From Epilithonimonas bovis DSM 19482 (GTDB lineage Bacteria > Bacteroidota > Bacteroidia > Flavobacteriales > Weeksellaceae), in the NCBI RefSeq assembly GCF_900108115.1, contig NZ_FTPU01000009.1, positions 40,473 to 104,472 on the forward strand: a stretch of DNA of 64,000 bases, read 5' to 3'. The first letter of the stretch is position 1, and every line of letters starts with the position of its first letter. Positions 31,895 to 41,101 of this stretch are shown in pieces. A program made the translations under genes and the position numbers. The notes under the pieces were generated by a model. The model saw nothing but the letters and a program-made list of their open reading frames with translations. It was not told the origin of the DNA and did not search any database.

Positions 31895-33175
31895 ATGAAC
31901 AATTCGCCTCTTGCCGAAATTCTGCGCCCAAAAACGCTTGATGATGTTTTGGGACAGGAACATCTGACCGGAAAAAACGGGACGATCCGCAAAATGCTGG
32001 AAAATGACACCATCAATTCCCTTATTTTCTGGGGACCTCCGGGAACGGGTAAAACCACGCTTGCAGAGATTATCTCAGAAAAATCAGGGCGTAAATTTTA
32101 CAAACTTTCTGCAGTATCATCCGGTGTAAAAGATGTAAGAGACATTATCGAAGAAGCCAAAAAACAGAATCTTTTCTCCGGCAAAAGCCCGATTCTGTTC
32201 ATTGATGAGATTCATCGTTTCAACAAATCCCAACAGGACTCCTTGCTTCACGCCGTAGAAAAAGGATGGATTGTCCTGATTGGTGCTACTACAGAAAACC
32301 CGAGCTTTGAAGTGGTTTCTGCCCTACTTTCCCGTTCGCAGGTTTATATCCTGAAGGCTTTGACTTTTGAAAAACTGGAGGAACTGGCCAACATCGCCAC
32401 AGCAAAATATAACGAACTCAACAACACCAAATTTTACCTCGAAGAGAAAGAAGCCTTCATCCAATATTCCGGTGGTGACGCGAGAAAGCTGATCAACTCT
32501 GTAGAATTGGTTCTTAATCAATACAAATCTGCTGAGAAAAATAAAATCACTAATAAGAATGTGCTTTCTGTTTTGCAGGAGACTATGGCCCTGTATGACA
32601 AAAATGGTGAGCAGCATTATGACATTATTTCGGCTTTTATCAAATCAATGCGCGGCTCAGATCCCAACGGTGCCGTTTATTGGCTCGCGAGAATGCTGGC
32701 TGGCGGTGAAGACATCAAATTTATTGCCCGGCGGATGCTGATTCTGGCCGCAGAAGACATTGGACTTGCCAACCCCAATGCACTGGTAATGGCTAACAAT
32801 TGTTTTCAGGCCATTAACATCATCGGTAATCCCGAAGCCAGAATTATCCTGAGCGAAACAGCGGTTTATCTGGCCGTTTCACCAAAAAGTAATTCAACAT
32901 ACAATGCGATTAACCAGGCTCTGGCTTTTGTAAAAAAAACCGGAAACCTGCCCGTGCCGCTCCATCTGAGGAATGCGCCAACCAAACTGATGAAAGATCT
33001 GGACTATGGCAAAGATTACCAGTATGCACACTCATACGAAGGTAATTTTGTAGATCTGGAGTTTCTGCCGGATGAGATCAAAGGAACCGCTTTTTACCAG
33101 CCCGCCAATAACTCAACCGAGAAAAAAATCAAAGAGCAGCTGAAAGAAAAATGGGGAAAAAAATATGATCTCTAA
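31895..33175 (+). CDS. rarA: Replication-associated recombination protein A (MgsA/WRNIP1 family)
   Basis: The 426-residue AAA+ ATPase acts at stalled replication forks. It begins with SPLAEILRPKTLDDVLGQEH. Walker A is GPPGTGKTT, Walker B LFIDEIHRF, sensor 1 GATTENPSFE and the arginine finger LLSRSQVYI. The C-terminal oligomerisation domain (from about 255) carries SMRGSDPNGAVYW and LVMANNC. Length is normal. Confidence 0.95.
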   Translation: MNNSPLAEILRPKTLDDVLGQEHLTGKNGTIRKMLENDTINSLIFWGPPGTGKTTLAEIISEKSGRKFYKLSAVSSGVKDVRDIIEEAKKQNLFSGKSPILFIDEIHRFNKSQQDSLLHAVEKGWIVLIGATTENPSFEVVSALLSRSQVYILKALTFEKLEELANIATAKYNELNNTKFYLEEKEAFIQYSGGDARKLINSVELVLNQYKSAEKNKITNKNVLSVLQETMALYDKNGEQHYDIISAFIKSMRGSDPNGAVYWLARMLAGGEDIKFIARRMLILAAEDIGLANPNALVMANNCFQAINIIGNPEARIILSETAVYLAVSPKSNSTYNAINQALAFVKKTGNLPVPLHLRNAPTKLMKDLDYGKDYQYAHSYEGNFVDLEFLPDEIKGTAFYQPANNSTEKKIKEQLKEKWGKKYDL

Positions 33176-33244
33176 GCTACCATTATTTCGCAAAATAAAT
33201 TGTAAAAATCGCATCTGAACCGGGTTTTTCAATTTGGTTTTTAA

Positions 33245-33252
33245 TATATTTG
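33245..33252 (+). promoter_or_regulatory. Promoter -7 box TATATTTG for dedA
   Basis: Exact TAnnTTTG match 16 nt before the dedA ATG. Confidence 0.58.
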
Positions 33253-33268
33253 CGAAACACACAATTAT

Positions 33269-33949
33269 ATGGATCACTTTGAAAGTTGGAAAGACTTACT
33301 TAACCCCGAATTTTATATTCAATTAGGCGGATTTTGGCTGATATTATTTATCATTTTTGCTGAGACAGGCTTATTCATTGGTTTCTTTTTGCCTGGCGAC
33401 AGTTTGCTGTTTATCTCCGGTATCTATGCCGTGGATATTATCAGCACAACATTCGGTTCTACAGGCTCAGATTTTCTGGATACTACAATTTTGGCGACTG
33501 CCGTAGCATTGGCAGCGGTTATTGGGAACGAGATTGGATACTGGTTTGGATACAAAAGCGGGCCTATGCTTTATGAGAAAAAAGATACTTTCCTCTTCAA
33601 GAAAAAATACCTGTTCAAAGCGCATGATTTTTTTGAAGACCATGGGACAGTTGCCGTTATATTAGCCCGTTTTCTCCCAATCGTAAGGACTTTTGCACCT
33701 ATTGTTGCCGGGATCGTGAAGATGGACAAAAAGAAGTTCTTTTTACACAACATCATTGGCGCAGTGGCGTGGTCTTATATTCTCATTTTTGCAGGACATT
33801 ACCTTGATAAATTATTTATGGACCAGTTTGATATCGATCTTAAGAAAAAACTGGAACTGATTATCATCGTCATTGTTTTGGTAACCACCCTGCCAATCGT
33901 CATCAAGTTCTTTTTCACAAAAGATAAAGAAAGACCAACACAAGACTAA
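33269..33949 (+). CDS. DedA-family membrane protein
   Basis: The 226-residue protein is of the DedA/VTT superfamily, which translocates lipids such as undecaprenyl phosphate or affects membrane homeostasis. It has the E-x-G-L-x-x-FFLPGDSLL segment and the FxxRxxP-type motif RFLPIVRTFAPIVAG, with about five hydrophobic segments. Length is typical. It is followed by an intrinsic terminator. Confidence 0.9.
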   Translation: MDHFESWKDLLNPEFYIQLGGFWLILFIIFAETGLFIGFFLPGDSLLFISGIYAVDIISTTFGSTGSDFLDTTILATAVALAAVIGNEIGYWFGYKSGPMLYEKKDTFLFKKKYLFKAHDFFEDHGTVAVILARFLPIVRTFAPIVAGIVKMDKKKFFLHNIIGAVAWSYILIFAGHYLDKLFMDQFDIDLKKKLELIIIVIVLVTTLPIVIKFFFTKDKERPTQD

Positions 33950-33969
33950 ATTTGACAATACAATAATAG

Positions 33970-33999
33970 AAACCGGGATTCATTTTCCGGTTTTTTTTT
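33970..33999 (+). terminator. Intrinsic terminator after dedA
   Basis: AAACCGG pairs with CCGGTTT around a 10-nt loop and is followed by a run of T. Confidence 0.9.
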
Positions 34000-34000
34000 A

Positions 34001-34101
34001 TTTGGGCAGCTTATCCGTCCTCCATTCCCGCTATCCCAAAAACTCAGCCGCCAATCCCCAGCTGATTTTCGTGATGAGCTCCATTCAGGCCGGGCTGCAC
34101 A
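34001..34101 (+). repeat. Dispersed hairpin repeat, type C copy 2
   Basis: It reads TTTGGGCAGCTTATCCGTCC, then CATTCCCGCTATCCC, and closes with GCTCCATTCAGGCCGGGCTG. The frame GGGCAGCTTA-TCCGTC ... CCGGGCTGCA is shared with 6940-7029 (reverse strand). No reading frame. Confidence 0.65.
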
Positions 34102-34161
34102 ATTCGATGCTGAAAAAACAGCCTGTGGTAGACTATTTGATAACATTTGTAAAAAATTAAA

Positions 34162-35136
34162 ATGAAAGTATTCATCAACAAAAAAATCCCGCAAGTAGGA
34201 ATCGACATACTGAGAAAAGCACAATTAGACCTGGTATACCCCGAAAACCGAGATTTTTCTAAAGAAGAAATACAGCAGCACCTTCAAACCGCTGAGGCCT
34301 TCCTGAATGTAGGCGGAACAAAAATTGACTCAAACTTTTTGGAAAATTACCCGAATATAAAAGCCATCGCGCTCTTCTCCGTGGGTTATAATAATGTGGA
34401 TATTGCAGAAGCTTCCAAAAGGAAAATCCCTGTGGGCAACACACCGGAGGTTCTCAGCAGAGCAACATCAGACGTCGCTTTCCTCCTGCTGCAAATGGTT
34501 TCCCGAAAAGTAAACTATAATATAGAGAAAGTCAAATCCGGCAACTGGAAAGACTTTGATGCGCTGGAAGAACTCGGTCAGGAATTATACGGTAAAACGC
34601 TTGGTATTTTTGGATTGGGCAGAATTGGTTTTGAGATGGCAGAAAAGTGTAAAGCTGCTTTTGGGATGAAGATTATTTATCATAACAGACATCAAAACAA
34701 TGATGCAGAAAAAGAACTCGATGCAGAATATGTGAGTTTTGATCAATTGATTCAAAAATCTGATGTGATCAGCATCCATGCCAATTATACGCCAGACCAG
34801 GCCAATCTCTTTGACCAAACTGTTTTTGAAAAGATGAAATCCAATGCCATTTTTGTCAATACTGCAAGAGGCGGTTTTCATAATGAAGATGACCTGTATC
34901 AGGCACTCATCACAAACAAAATATGGGGTGCTGGTCTGGATGTTACCAATCCTGAGCCGATGAAAAAAGCAAACCCGTTACTTTTGCTCCCTAATGCCTG
35001 TGTGCTGCCTCATATAGGTTCTGCAACAGTAGAGGCACGCGATGGCATGGCCAGATTATCTGCTGAGAATATTGTTGCCTTTGCATCGGGCAAAACAATG
35101 CCAAATTGTGTCAATCCGGAAGTTTATAATATTTAG
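34162..35136 (+). CDS. D-isomer 2-hydroxyacid dehydrogenase (glyoxylate/hydroxypyruvate reductase type)
   Basis: The 324-residue NAD(P)-dependent enzyme has the Rossmann motif GIFGLGRIGFEMA, the catalytic Arg in NTARGGFHNED, Glu in TNPEPMKKANPLL and His in LPHIGSATVEAR. Residue HNR after the second strand suggests NADPH preference, which favours glyoxylate/hydroxypyruvate reductase. It is not serA-like because it lacks an ACT domain. Confidence 0.88.
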   Translation: MKVFINKKIPQVGIDILRKAQLDLVYPENRDFSKEEIQQHLQTAEAFLNVGGTKIDSNFLENYPNIKAIALFSVGYNNVDIAEASKRKIPVGNTPEVLSRATSDVAFLLLQMVSRKVNYNIEKVKSGNWKDFDALEELGQELYGKTLGIFGLGRIGFEMAEKCKAAFGMKIIYHNRHQNNDAEKELDAEYVSFDQLIQKSDVISIHANYTPDQANLFDQTVFEKMKSNAIFVNTARGGFHNEDDLYQALITNKIWGAGLDVTNPEPMKKANPLLLLPNACVLPHIGSATVEARDGMARLSAENIVAFASGKTMPNCVNPEVYNI

Positions 35137-35167
35137 TTGACAGAATCCAATAATGGAACTATATTTG
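35137..35167 (+). promoter_or_regulatory. Promoter (TTG, 20-nt spacer, TATATTTG) for the acidic protein
   Basis: TTG at 35137-35139 and TATATTTG at 35160-35167 fit the flavobacterial promoter consensus with a normal 20-nt spacer. Confidence 0.65.
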
Positions 35168-35202
35168 TCTTAATCAATAAAAATTAATCAAACAATATTA
35201 TT

Positions 35203-35499
35203 ATGATACCAGAAGATAACATTAATGAACAAAACAGGAATCTGAAAGAAATGAACTATAAATCCAGTGAAGATGTTTTTAACCAGGAAAAACCAATTCC
35301 TCTGGATGAAAACGGAAATCCTATCTACGACGAAAATGAAACTAACGAATACGATATGGAAATGGATCTGGATGTTCCCGGATCTGATGCCGATAACGAC
35401 AGCGAAGAAATAGGCTCCGAGGATGAAGAAAACAATTACTGGAGCGAATCTGACCAGGATGACGATCACGAAGAAGAAAACGACGATCTCTTGGAATAA
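35203..35499 (+). CDS. Small highly acidic protein of unknown function
   Basis: The 98-residue cytoplasmic protein is extremely acidic. Its N-terminal third is mixed (MIPEDNINEQNRNLKEMNYK), and the rest is mostly Asp and Glu, ending EEENDDLLE. It contains a DENGNPIYDENE segment and is probably disordered. No signal peptide or catalytic motif is visible. Its own consensus promoter supports a real gene. Confidence 0.7.
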   Translation: MIPEDNINEQNRNLKEMNYKSSEDVFNQEKPIPLDENGNPIYDENETNEYDMEMDLDVPGSDADNDSEEIGSEDEENNYWSESDQDDDHEEENDDLLE

Positions 35500-35868
35500 A
35501 TTTATTGAGGTCGGAACTTAATTTCATATTGGGAAAACAGTTATCCTCGCTGATTTTACAGATTGAGCATATTCAAAGTTAAGGATCTGCATAATCGTAA
35601 GAATCTGCGAGAATTGAAAGATTACCGAAGACTTGCTATTTTTAAATTATCAGGTGAGCCTATAAAATCATAAGACTGCTTTTTTGAGTAGTCTTTTTTT
35701 TATTCATTTACAAACCAATGGTATCATACCATTAGATTGAACTATTTTCAAGATTATGTGAACTCATTGACAGTATTTTTATCTTTATTCTATCTTATTT
35801 CTTTTGGCTAAAACTATTCTGACACAATCATTCATTAGTTTTTATATATTTGATTTATAAATAAAACT
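35500..35868 (+). other. Intergenic stretch with terminator and APC promoter
   Basis: The 369-bp region has no reading frame. It holds an intrinsic terminator at 35671-35701 (AAGACTGC paired with GTAGTCTT, then a T-run) and the promoter box TATATTTG at 35845-35852, 16 nt before the permease start. The remainder is AT-rich with no recognisable element. Confidence 0.7.
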
Positions 35869-37284
35869 ATGGAGAAAAAGCTCAAACTTTGGGACGCCGT
35901 GATGATTGTGATGGGATCGATGATCGGGAGTGGGATTTTTATCGTGAGTGCAGACATTATGCGGAATCTTGGTTCCGGCTACTGGCTGATCATTGTTTGG
36001 CTAATCACCGCGGTGATGACTGTTGCCGCAGCTATCAGTTACGGAGAATTGTCGGCGATGTTCCCAAAGGCGGGCGGGCAATATACTTATATTACAGAAA
36101 TCTTTGGAAAACCAATGGGATTCCTTTACGGCTGGGGCATGTTCACGGTCATACAAACCGGTACCATTGCGGCTGTTGCGGTTGCTTTTGGGAAGTTTAC
36201 CGCTTACTTAGTTCCCGCACTTAATGATGCGGCACCCATTTTCCAAAGTGGTGAGTTTAAAATTACCTGGATCCAAATCCTGGCAATATTTGTAATTCTT
36301 TTTCTGACGTTTATTAATACAAAAGGCGTTGAAAGTGGGAAAATCCTGCAAAATATTTTCACCTCATCCAAAGTCATTGCATTGCTTGCATTGATTATTC
36401 TCGGCTTTGTTTTGATAAAACAATCTAACTGGAGCTCCAACATGAGTTTTGGTTTTGATGCCTTCAATAATCTGGCAAAGGACGACAAAGGTAATTTTCT
36501 AAAACTTGGCTGGCAGCAGATTACCGGGACAACGATCTTGAGCGGCATTGCAGCGGCGATGGTAGGTTCTGTATTCAGTTCGGTGGCATGGGAAAATGTG
36601 ACTTTTATTTCTGGTGAGATCGAGAATCCGAAAAAGAACGTGGTAAAAGCAATGATCCTGGGAACTTCTGCCGTAATGTTGCTGTACCTACTTGTTAATT
36701 TTGTTTACCTGAATGCATTGGACAGAGACTCGATCGCATTTGCGGCGAATGACAGAGTGGCAGTTGCCGCGGCAGAAAAAATGTTTGGTAATGCCGGAAC
36801 GGTGATTATTGCCATCCTCGTAATGATCTCAACATTTGGCTGTGTAAACGGCATTGTTTTGGCCGGAGCCAGAGTTTTCCAAACCATGGCCAAAGACGGC
36901 CTATTCTTAAAACCAGCCATCGAAAACAATAAAAATGGTGTCCCTGAAAAATCACTTTGGATGCAGGGCATTTGGGCGAGTTTGCTTTGTTTAAGCGGCC
37001 AATACGGCGACCTGTTGGATATGATCTCTTTTGTAATCGTTCTGTTTTATATGATTACGGTTTTTGGTGTGATCTATCTGAGAATCAAAAAGCCTGATCT
37101 GGAAAGAGGATACAAAACTTTTCTTTATCCCTTCACGCCGATTCTTTATCTTTTGATCGGAACGGGATTTTGCATCCTTCTATTCATTTATAAGCCTCAA
37201 TATACCTGGCCGGGATTAGGATTGATTTTACTCGGTTTGCCGGTTTATTTTCTGATTAACAGAAGAAACAGAGAGAAATTATAA
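35869..37284 (+). CDS. APC-family amino acid permease
   Basis: The 471-residue protein has twelve predicted membrane helices. It carries the family motif GSMIGSGIFIVSADI in helix 1 and FPKAGGQYTYITE in helix 3. It resembles the LAT-type branch of the amino acid/polyamine/organocation superfamily. The substrate amino acid is not determinable. Transcribed alone, from its own promoter. Confidence 0.88.
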   Translation: MEKKLKLWDAVMIVMGSMIGSGIFIVSADIMRNLGSGYWLIIVWLITAVMTVAAAISYGELSAMFPKAGGQYTYITEIFGKPMGFLYGWGMFTVIQTGTIAAVAVAFGKFTAYLVPALNDAAPIFQSGEFKITWIQILAIFVILFLTFINTKGVESGKILQNIFTSSKVIALLALIILGFVLIKQSNWSSNMSFGFDAFNNLAKDDKGNFLKLGWQQITGTTILSGIAAAMVGSVFSSVAWENVTFISGEIENPKKNVVKAMILGTSAVMLLYLLVNFVYLNALDRDSIAFAANDRVAVAAAEKMFGNAGTVIIAILVMISTFGCVNGIVLAGARVFQTMAKDGLFLKPAIENNKNGVPEKSLWMQGIWASLLCLSGQYGDLLDMISFVIVLFYMITVFGVIYLRIKKPDLERGYKTFLYPFTPILYLLIGTGFCILLFIYKPQYTWPGLGLILLGLPVYFLINRRNREKL

Positions 37285-37425
37285 GTTAAGTTTATACGCC
37301 TGAATTATTGTAAAAGGAAGTTTAAGTTTTTTACAATTGTTTTGATTTTGAAGATGCTAATTATTACTTTGACAACCATATCAATATCATTAATTTTGAT
37401 TTGATATGGCAGGTCGCCAGATCAG

Positions 37426-39609
37426 TTATGATTCGCTATTTTTATCTTTATCGATAACCTTTCTCAGCATCAATTTCAACTTTTGAAATGTGAATGAGCT
37501 AATCAACAAAATCAATCCAAGCGCAATAAATGCGATGATTCTGGAAATATTATCCATCTTCCAAATATCATAAGCATACAGCTTAATAATCATCAATCCT
37601 ATCAAGGCAAATCCGCATTTCGTCAATTCCGGCAGAGATCTTCGGATGCCAAAGTATATCATAGAGACACCCAAAACTGCCCATATAATTGGCAGGTAGA
37701 AGACAACAAAACGCTCCTGCAGATGCACTATTTCCTGTAGTTTCCCGATAGAATAAACCAAATACAGATGATTGATTTCGCAGCAAATCACAAATATGAC
37801 AGTGAACATCAACAGCCAAACGTTGTAATCTGCTGTCAGAAATGCTTTGTTTCTGAAAAGCTTCTGAATAAGATAAACCAACGGGATAAGATACAACAGG
37901 TATAATCCAAAAAAGCCATTGGAAGCCCTAAAAACCAGTATGGAATCGGTAACTGTTGCAAAGCCTGACAAACCGATAAACAATCCTAAAAGCAAATAAC
38001 CCAGACCCGAATCCCAATAATCGCCAATCTTAACAAAAGATTGTAAAACCAAAACTGCAGCAGCATAGTAAACGCTGTAAAAAAGCATCAATATGATGAT
38101 CCTGTTGTTTTCGAGTTCCCGAATATGATAGTATAATTCAAACAAAAATATGAAGTAGAATAATAAAAATGCTGCCAGACTAAGCAACCCAAAAGCTCTC
38201 CCGGATCTTGATTCTTTATTTTTATCGAAATAATTGACCACTATCAAATTAGCAATAACGGACAAACCTGTCCAGAAGCTTGTTATAAATACCTTATTAG
38301 CTATCAATGGCAAATTGTCGGAATCATAATAATGGCTCCACGTAAAAATCTGTGCAATGATCATCAAACAGAAAATGTATTTGAAAAACCGTTTAAAGAT
38401 GGATTGCCCTGTTTTTTGCCAAAGAAACATCAGCAAGACGCTCTCTGTTGCCCAAAAACTTGTCATGACATAATTATTGAGATAGACGGCTACCGAAAAA
38501 GTCAGAAGACTAATAATCAATCCCGAAAAAACAGAGAAGTTGGTATCGTAATTTTTCGACTTGATTTCTCTTAATAAAAATACCGCATTGATCACCGCAA
38601 AAGATATCGGAATAAGAATGACAGGTTCATAGTCAAGCACTTTGAATACATAAACCAATGCTGCAACCACAAAAATATTGATCAAAACCAGCATCAGTAT
38701 ATCGAATTTTTGTAATACTTTCTGCCTGAACATATCTGCCAGCGCAAAGGCATAAAATGTGAAATAAAAAAGATAAAGATAAATTGTACTAATCATTTGC
38801 GGTTCAGAAAAAACCCAGCCAGAAAAGTAAAGACTGCTGAGAACGAAACAAACCCAACCAAGGCTTTTCCAGTTTTTCAGGAACGTAATAGCCAACATCC
38901 CAAAATTGAGTAAGGTGATATAACCGAAGAGAAATGGATAATTGCTCTCGCCAGTGCTCACCATCAATGGCGCACAAAAACCGCCGATGGTTGCGATGAG
39001 AATCAGAACTTCGCTGCTGTAAAAATAGGCCAGAGCGATTGCGAAAAGCGTAATACCAATCAGAACAATAAAAGCGGAAGTTTGAGAAAATAAATGATAT
39101 TCTCTAAACCCAAGGGTAATACTGAAGTAGAGCATCACGACTGCGCCACCTGTAAGAATGTAGGAATAAATCCTGTAATTTTTGCGCAACAGAAAACCTG
39201 TAAAAGCAATAGCCAATCCCGCAAAAATACCTATAGAAACTCGCGCCGTCTCCCCTATCCAGTTTTTATCAATAGCATATTTTACAAAATAACCGACCCC
39301 TAAAATGAGGGTTATAATCCCCAGAACTGTGAGGATATTTTCTCTGATGAAATTGGAAAACAGATCTATCCAATTGGTTTTGTTTTCGGATATCATATCC
39401 TCGGAACGTTTGTTTTGGAGAATAACCGGGTGAGAATCTAAGTTCGTAGCAGAAGGCTTTTCTTCTTTTGGAACTTCAGCTGTCGGTTGAGCAGTACGAT
39501 AACCTTTGAGATCATCAATTTGTTTTTTCAGCTCATCAATCCTGTTCTGTAATTGATTGTAGAAGTAAAATCCGATCAGGAGAAGTAAAAGAAATAGAGC
39601 AACAGTCAT
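37426..39609 (-). CDS. DUF2339 polytopic membrane protein
   Basis: The 727-residue protein has one N-terminal helix (VALFLLLLLIGFYFYNQL) followed by a short coiled coil (RIDELKKQIDDLKG), a low-complexity linker and then about twenty membrane segments from residue 90 to the end. NWIGETARVSIGIFAGLAI is the conserved start of the DUF2339 core. The function is not known. It is a large protein with no enzymatic motif. Confidence 0.83.
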   Translation of the reverse strand: MTVALFLLLLLIGFYFYNQLQNRIDELKKQIDDLKGYRTAQPTAEVPKEEKPSATNLDSHPVILQNKRSEDMISENKTNWIDLFSNFIRENILTVLGIITLILGVGYFVKYAIDKNWIGETARVSIGIFAGLAIAFTGFLLRKNYRIYSYILTGGAVVMLYFSITLGFREYHLFSQTSAFIVLIGITLFAIALAYFYSSEVLILIATIGGFCAPLMVSTGESNYPFLFGYITLLNFGMLAITFLKNWKSLGWVCFVLSSLYFSGWVFSEPQMISTIYLYLFYFTFYAFALADMFRQKVLQKFDILMLVLINIFVVAALVYVFKVLDYEPVILIPISFAVINAVFLLREIKSKNYDTNFSVFSGLIISLLTFSVAVYLNNYVMTSFWATESVLLMFLWQKTGQSIFKRFFKYIFCLMIIAQIFTWSHYYDSDNLPLIANKVFITSFWTGLSVIANLIVVNYFDKNKESRSGRAFGLLSLAAFLLFYFIFLFELYYHIRELENNRIIILMLFYSVYYAAAVLVLQSFVKIGDYWDSGLGYLLLGLFIGLSGFATVTDSILVFRASNGFFGLYLLYLIPLVYLIQKLFRNKAFLTADYNVWLLMFTVIFVICCEINHLYLVYSIGKLQEIVHLQERFVVFYLPIIWAVLGVSMIYFGIRRSLPELTKCGFALIGLMIIKLYAYDIWKMDNISRIIAFIALGLILLISSFTFQKLKLMLRKVIDKDKNSES

Positions 39610-39653
39610 CCGTTTTTTTTATAAAGATAAAAATATCATTACAAAAACCGAAC

Positions 39654-40520
39654 CTAAGACTCCAGCAAAAACTCCTTATAATTCCCCAGGAACTTAACAT
39701 CAGCGCCTAAGGCCTGCAATTCGTCAACCGAATTGATGTAAAGCAGGTCATCCCATCCGCCAACAACTGTTACAAAGAAAAAATAATGGCCCAGCCCTGT
39801 TTTCAGCGTTCGGGATTCTATTTTACTAAGGTTCATTTTGCGCCATGCAAAGACCGATAAAACCTGATGCAGACCACCGGGATGATCCTGCGGAAGCGTA
39901 ATGAGAAGACCTGTTTTTTCTCCGGAAGTTTTTAGGTTGCTGTCAAAATTCTCCTCTGTATTGAGTGAAACAGAACTATTTGAAATAACAATGAACCGTG
40001 TATGATTCTGCTCGAAGTCGTGGATGTTTTCATTGATAATTTTCAACCCGTATAGCTGGGCTGCAAACTTATTGGCCACGGCGGCCATTTTACGATCCGG
40101 ATTTTCGGAAACCCGTTTTGCGGCAGCTGCTGTAGATGCAAAATCCTGTTTGGGAACTTCGGGATAATGCTGATTCAGGAAATTAAAAGTCTGCGCCAGT
40201 GCCTGCGGATGAGAATAGATTTTCTCAATAGCCTCACCATTATCCTGCCCGGGATGTATCATCAGCTGGTGGGCAATCGGCATGATTGCTTCTGCCTCAA
40301 CCCTGATATCCGGCGTCTGGAATAGGTAATCCAGCGTCATAGAAACCGTACCTTCTATCGAGTTTTCCAAAGGTACAACCGCCTTATCTACTTCGTTATT
40401 CTGAACAGCCAAAAAGCAATCTAATATATTGGCTTTGGCAATCAGATTTTCGTTTGGAAATAATTGCGTGGCTGTTAACTGTGTAAAAGAGGCTTCGGGA
40501 CCCAGGAATGCTATTTTCAT
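39654..40520 (-). CDS. pheA: Prephenate dehydratase
   Basis: The 288-residue enzyme converts prephenate to phenylpyruvate for phenylalanine synthesis. It starts with FLGPEASFTQLTA, has VPLENSIEGTV and the catalytic NHTRFIVIS, and ends in an ACT domain (from about 195) with the Phe-binding SKIESRTLK. Unlike E. coli PheA it has no fused chorismate mutase. It follows the GNAT gene by 26 bp. Confidence 0.94.
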   Translation of the reverse strand: MKIAFLGPEASFTQLTATQLFPNENLIAKANILDCFLAVQNNEVDKAVVPLENSIEGTVSMTLDYLFQTPDIRVEAEAIMPIAHQLMIHPGQDNGEAIEKIYSHPQALAQTFNFLNQHYPEVPKQDFASTAAAAKRVSENPDRKMAAVANKFAAQLYGLKIINENIHDFEQNHTRFIVISNSSVSLNTEENFDSNLKTSGEKTGLLITLPQDHPGGLHQVLSVFAWRKMNLSKIESRTLKTGLGHYFFFVTVVGGWDDLLYINSVDELQALGADVKFLGNYKEFLLES

Positions 40521-40546
40521 TAATAAAATTAAAAAACAAAACTACG

Positions 40547-41041
40547 TTATATTAATGATTTCCCAAGAATAACAAGGCTGCTTTTTTCGCCATCCAGTTC
40601 TGCGATATTTTTGAGATTGCCCCATAATTCGAATCCAAACTTCTCAAACAGAGTAAGGCTTGCAAGATTATGAGCAAAAATAAAAGCCAAAATATTTTCT
40701 ATTCCCAAAGCGGGACATTTTTCCAAAGACAGTTCCAGAACCTTCTTTCCAAAACCTTTCCCACGGTATTTCTCATCCAGATAAATACTGATTTCCGCTG
40801 TTTTCTGGTAAGCCGGGCGTCCATAAAAATCCTGAAAACTCACCCAGCCCACTGTATTTTTATCCGAATCTAAAACGATCCAAAGCGGACGAAAATCGGG
40901 ATTATGCTGATGAAACCAACCGAGTTTGCTCTCAACCGAGACAGGTTCAAGATCAGCAGTAACCAGTCGTGATGCCACTGTAGAATTATAAATTTCCACA
41001 ATTATGGGAAGGTCTTCTAAAGTAGCATCACGAAAAGTCAT
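40547..41041 (-). CDS. GNAT-family N-acetyltransferase (Pat-like)
   Basis: The 164-residue acyltransferase resembles the phosphinothricin/methionine sulfoximine N-acetyltransferase group. It begins FRDATLEDLPIIVEIYN, contains SFQDFYGRPAYQKTAEISIY and the acetyl-CoA loop KYRGKGFGKKVL, then NLASLTLFEKFGFELWG. The natural substrate may be an amino acid analogue or another amine. Upstream neighbour of pheA. Confidence 0.85.
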   Translation of the reverse strand: MTFRDATLEDLPIIVEIYNSTVASRLVTADLEPVSVESKLGWFHQHNPDFRPLWIVLDSDKNTVGWVSFQDFYGRPAYQKTAEISIYLDEKYRGKGFGKKVLELSLEKCPALGIENILAFIFAHNLASLTLFEKFGFELWGNLKNIAELDGEKSSLVILGKSLI

Positions 41042-41101
41042 CTTAATTGGGTGATAGTTGTTGGTTTATAGTTGATAGATTTTTTAGTTTGCTGTCAACA
41101 A

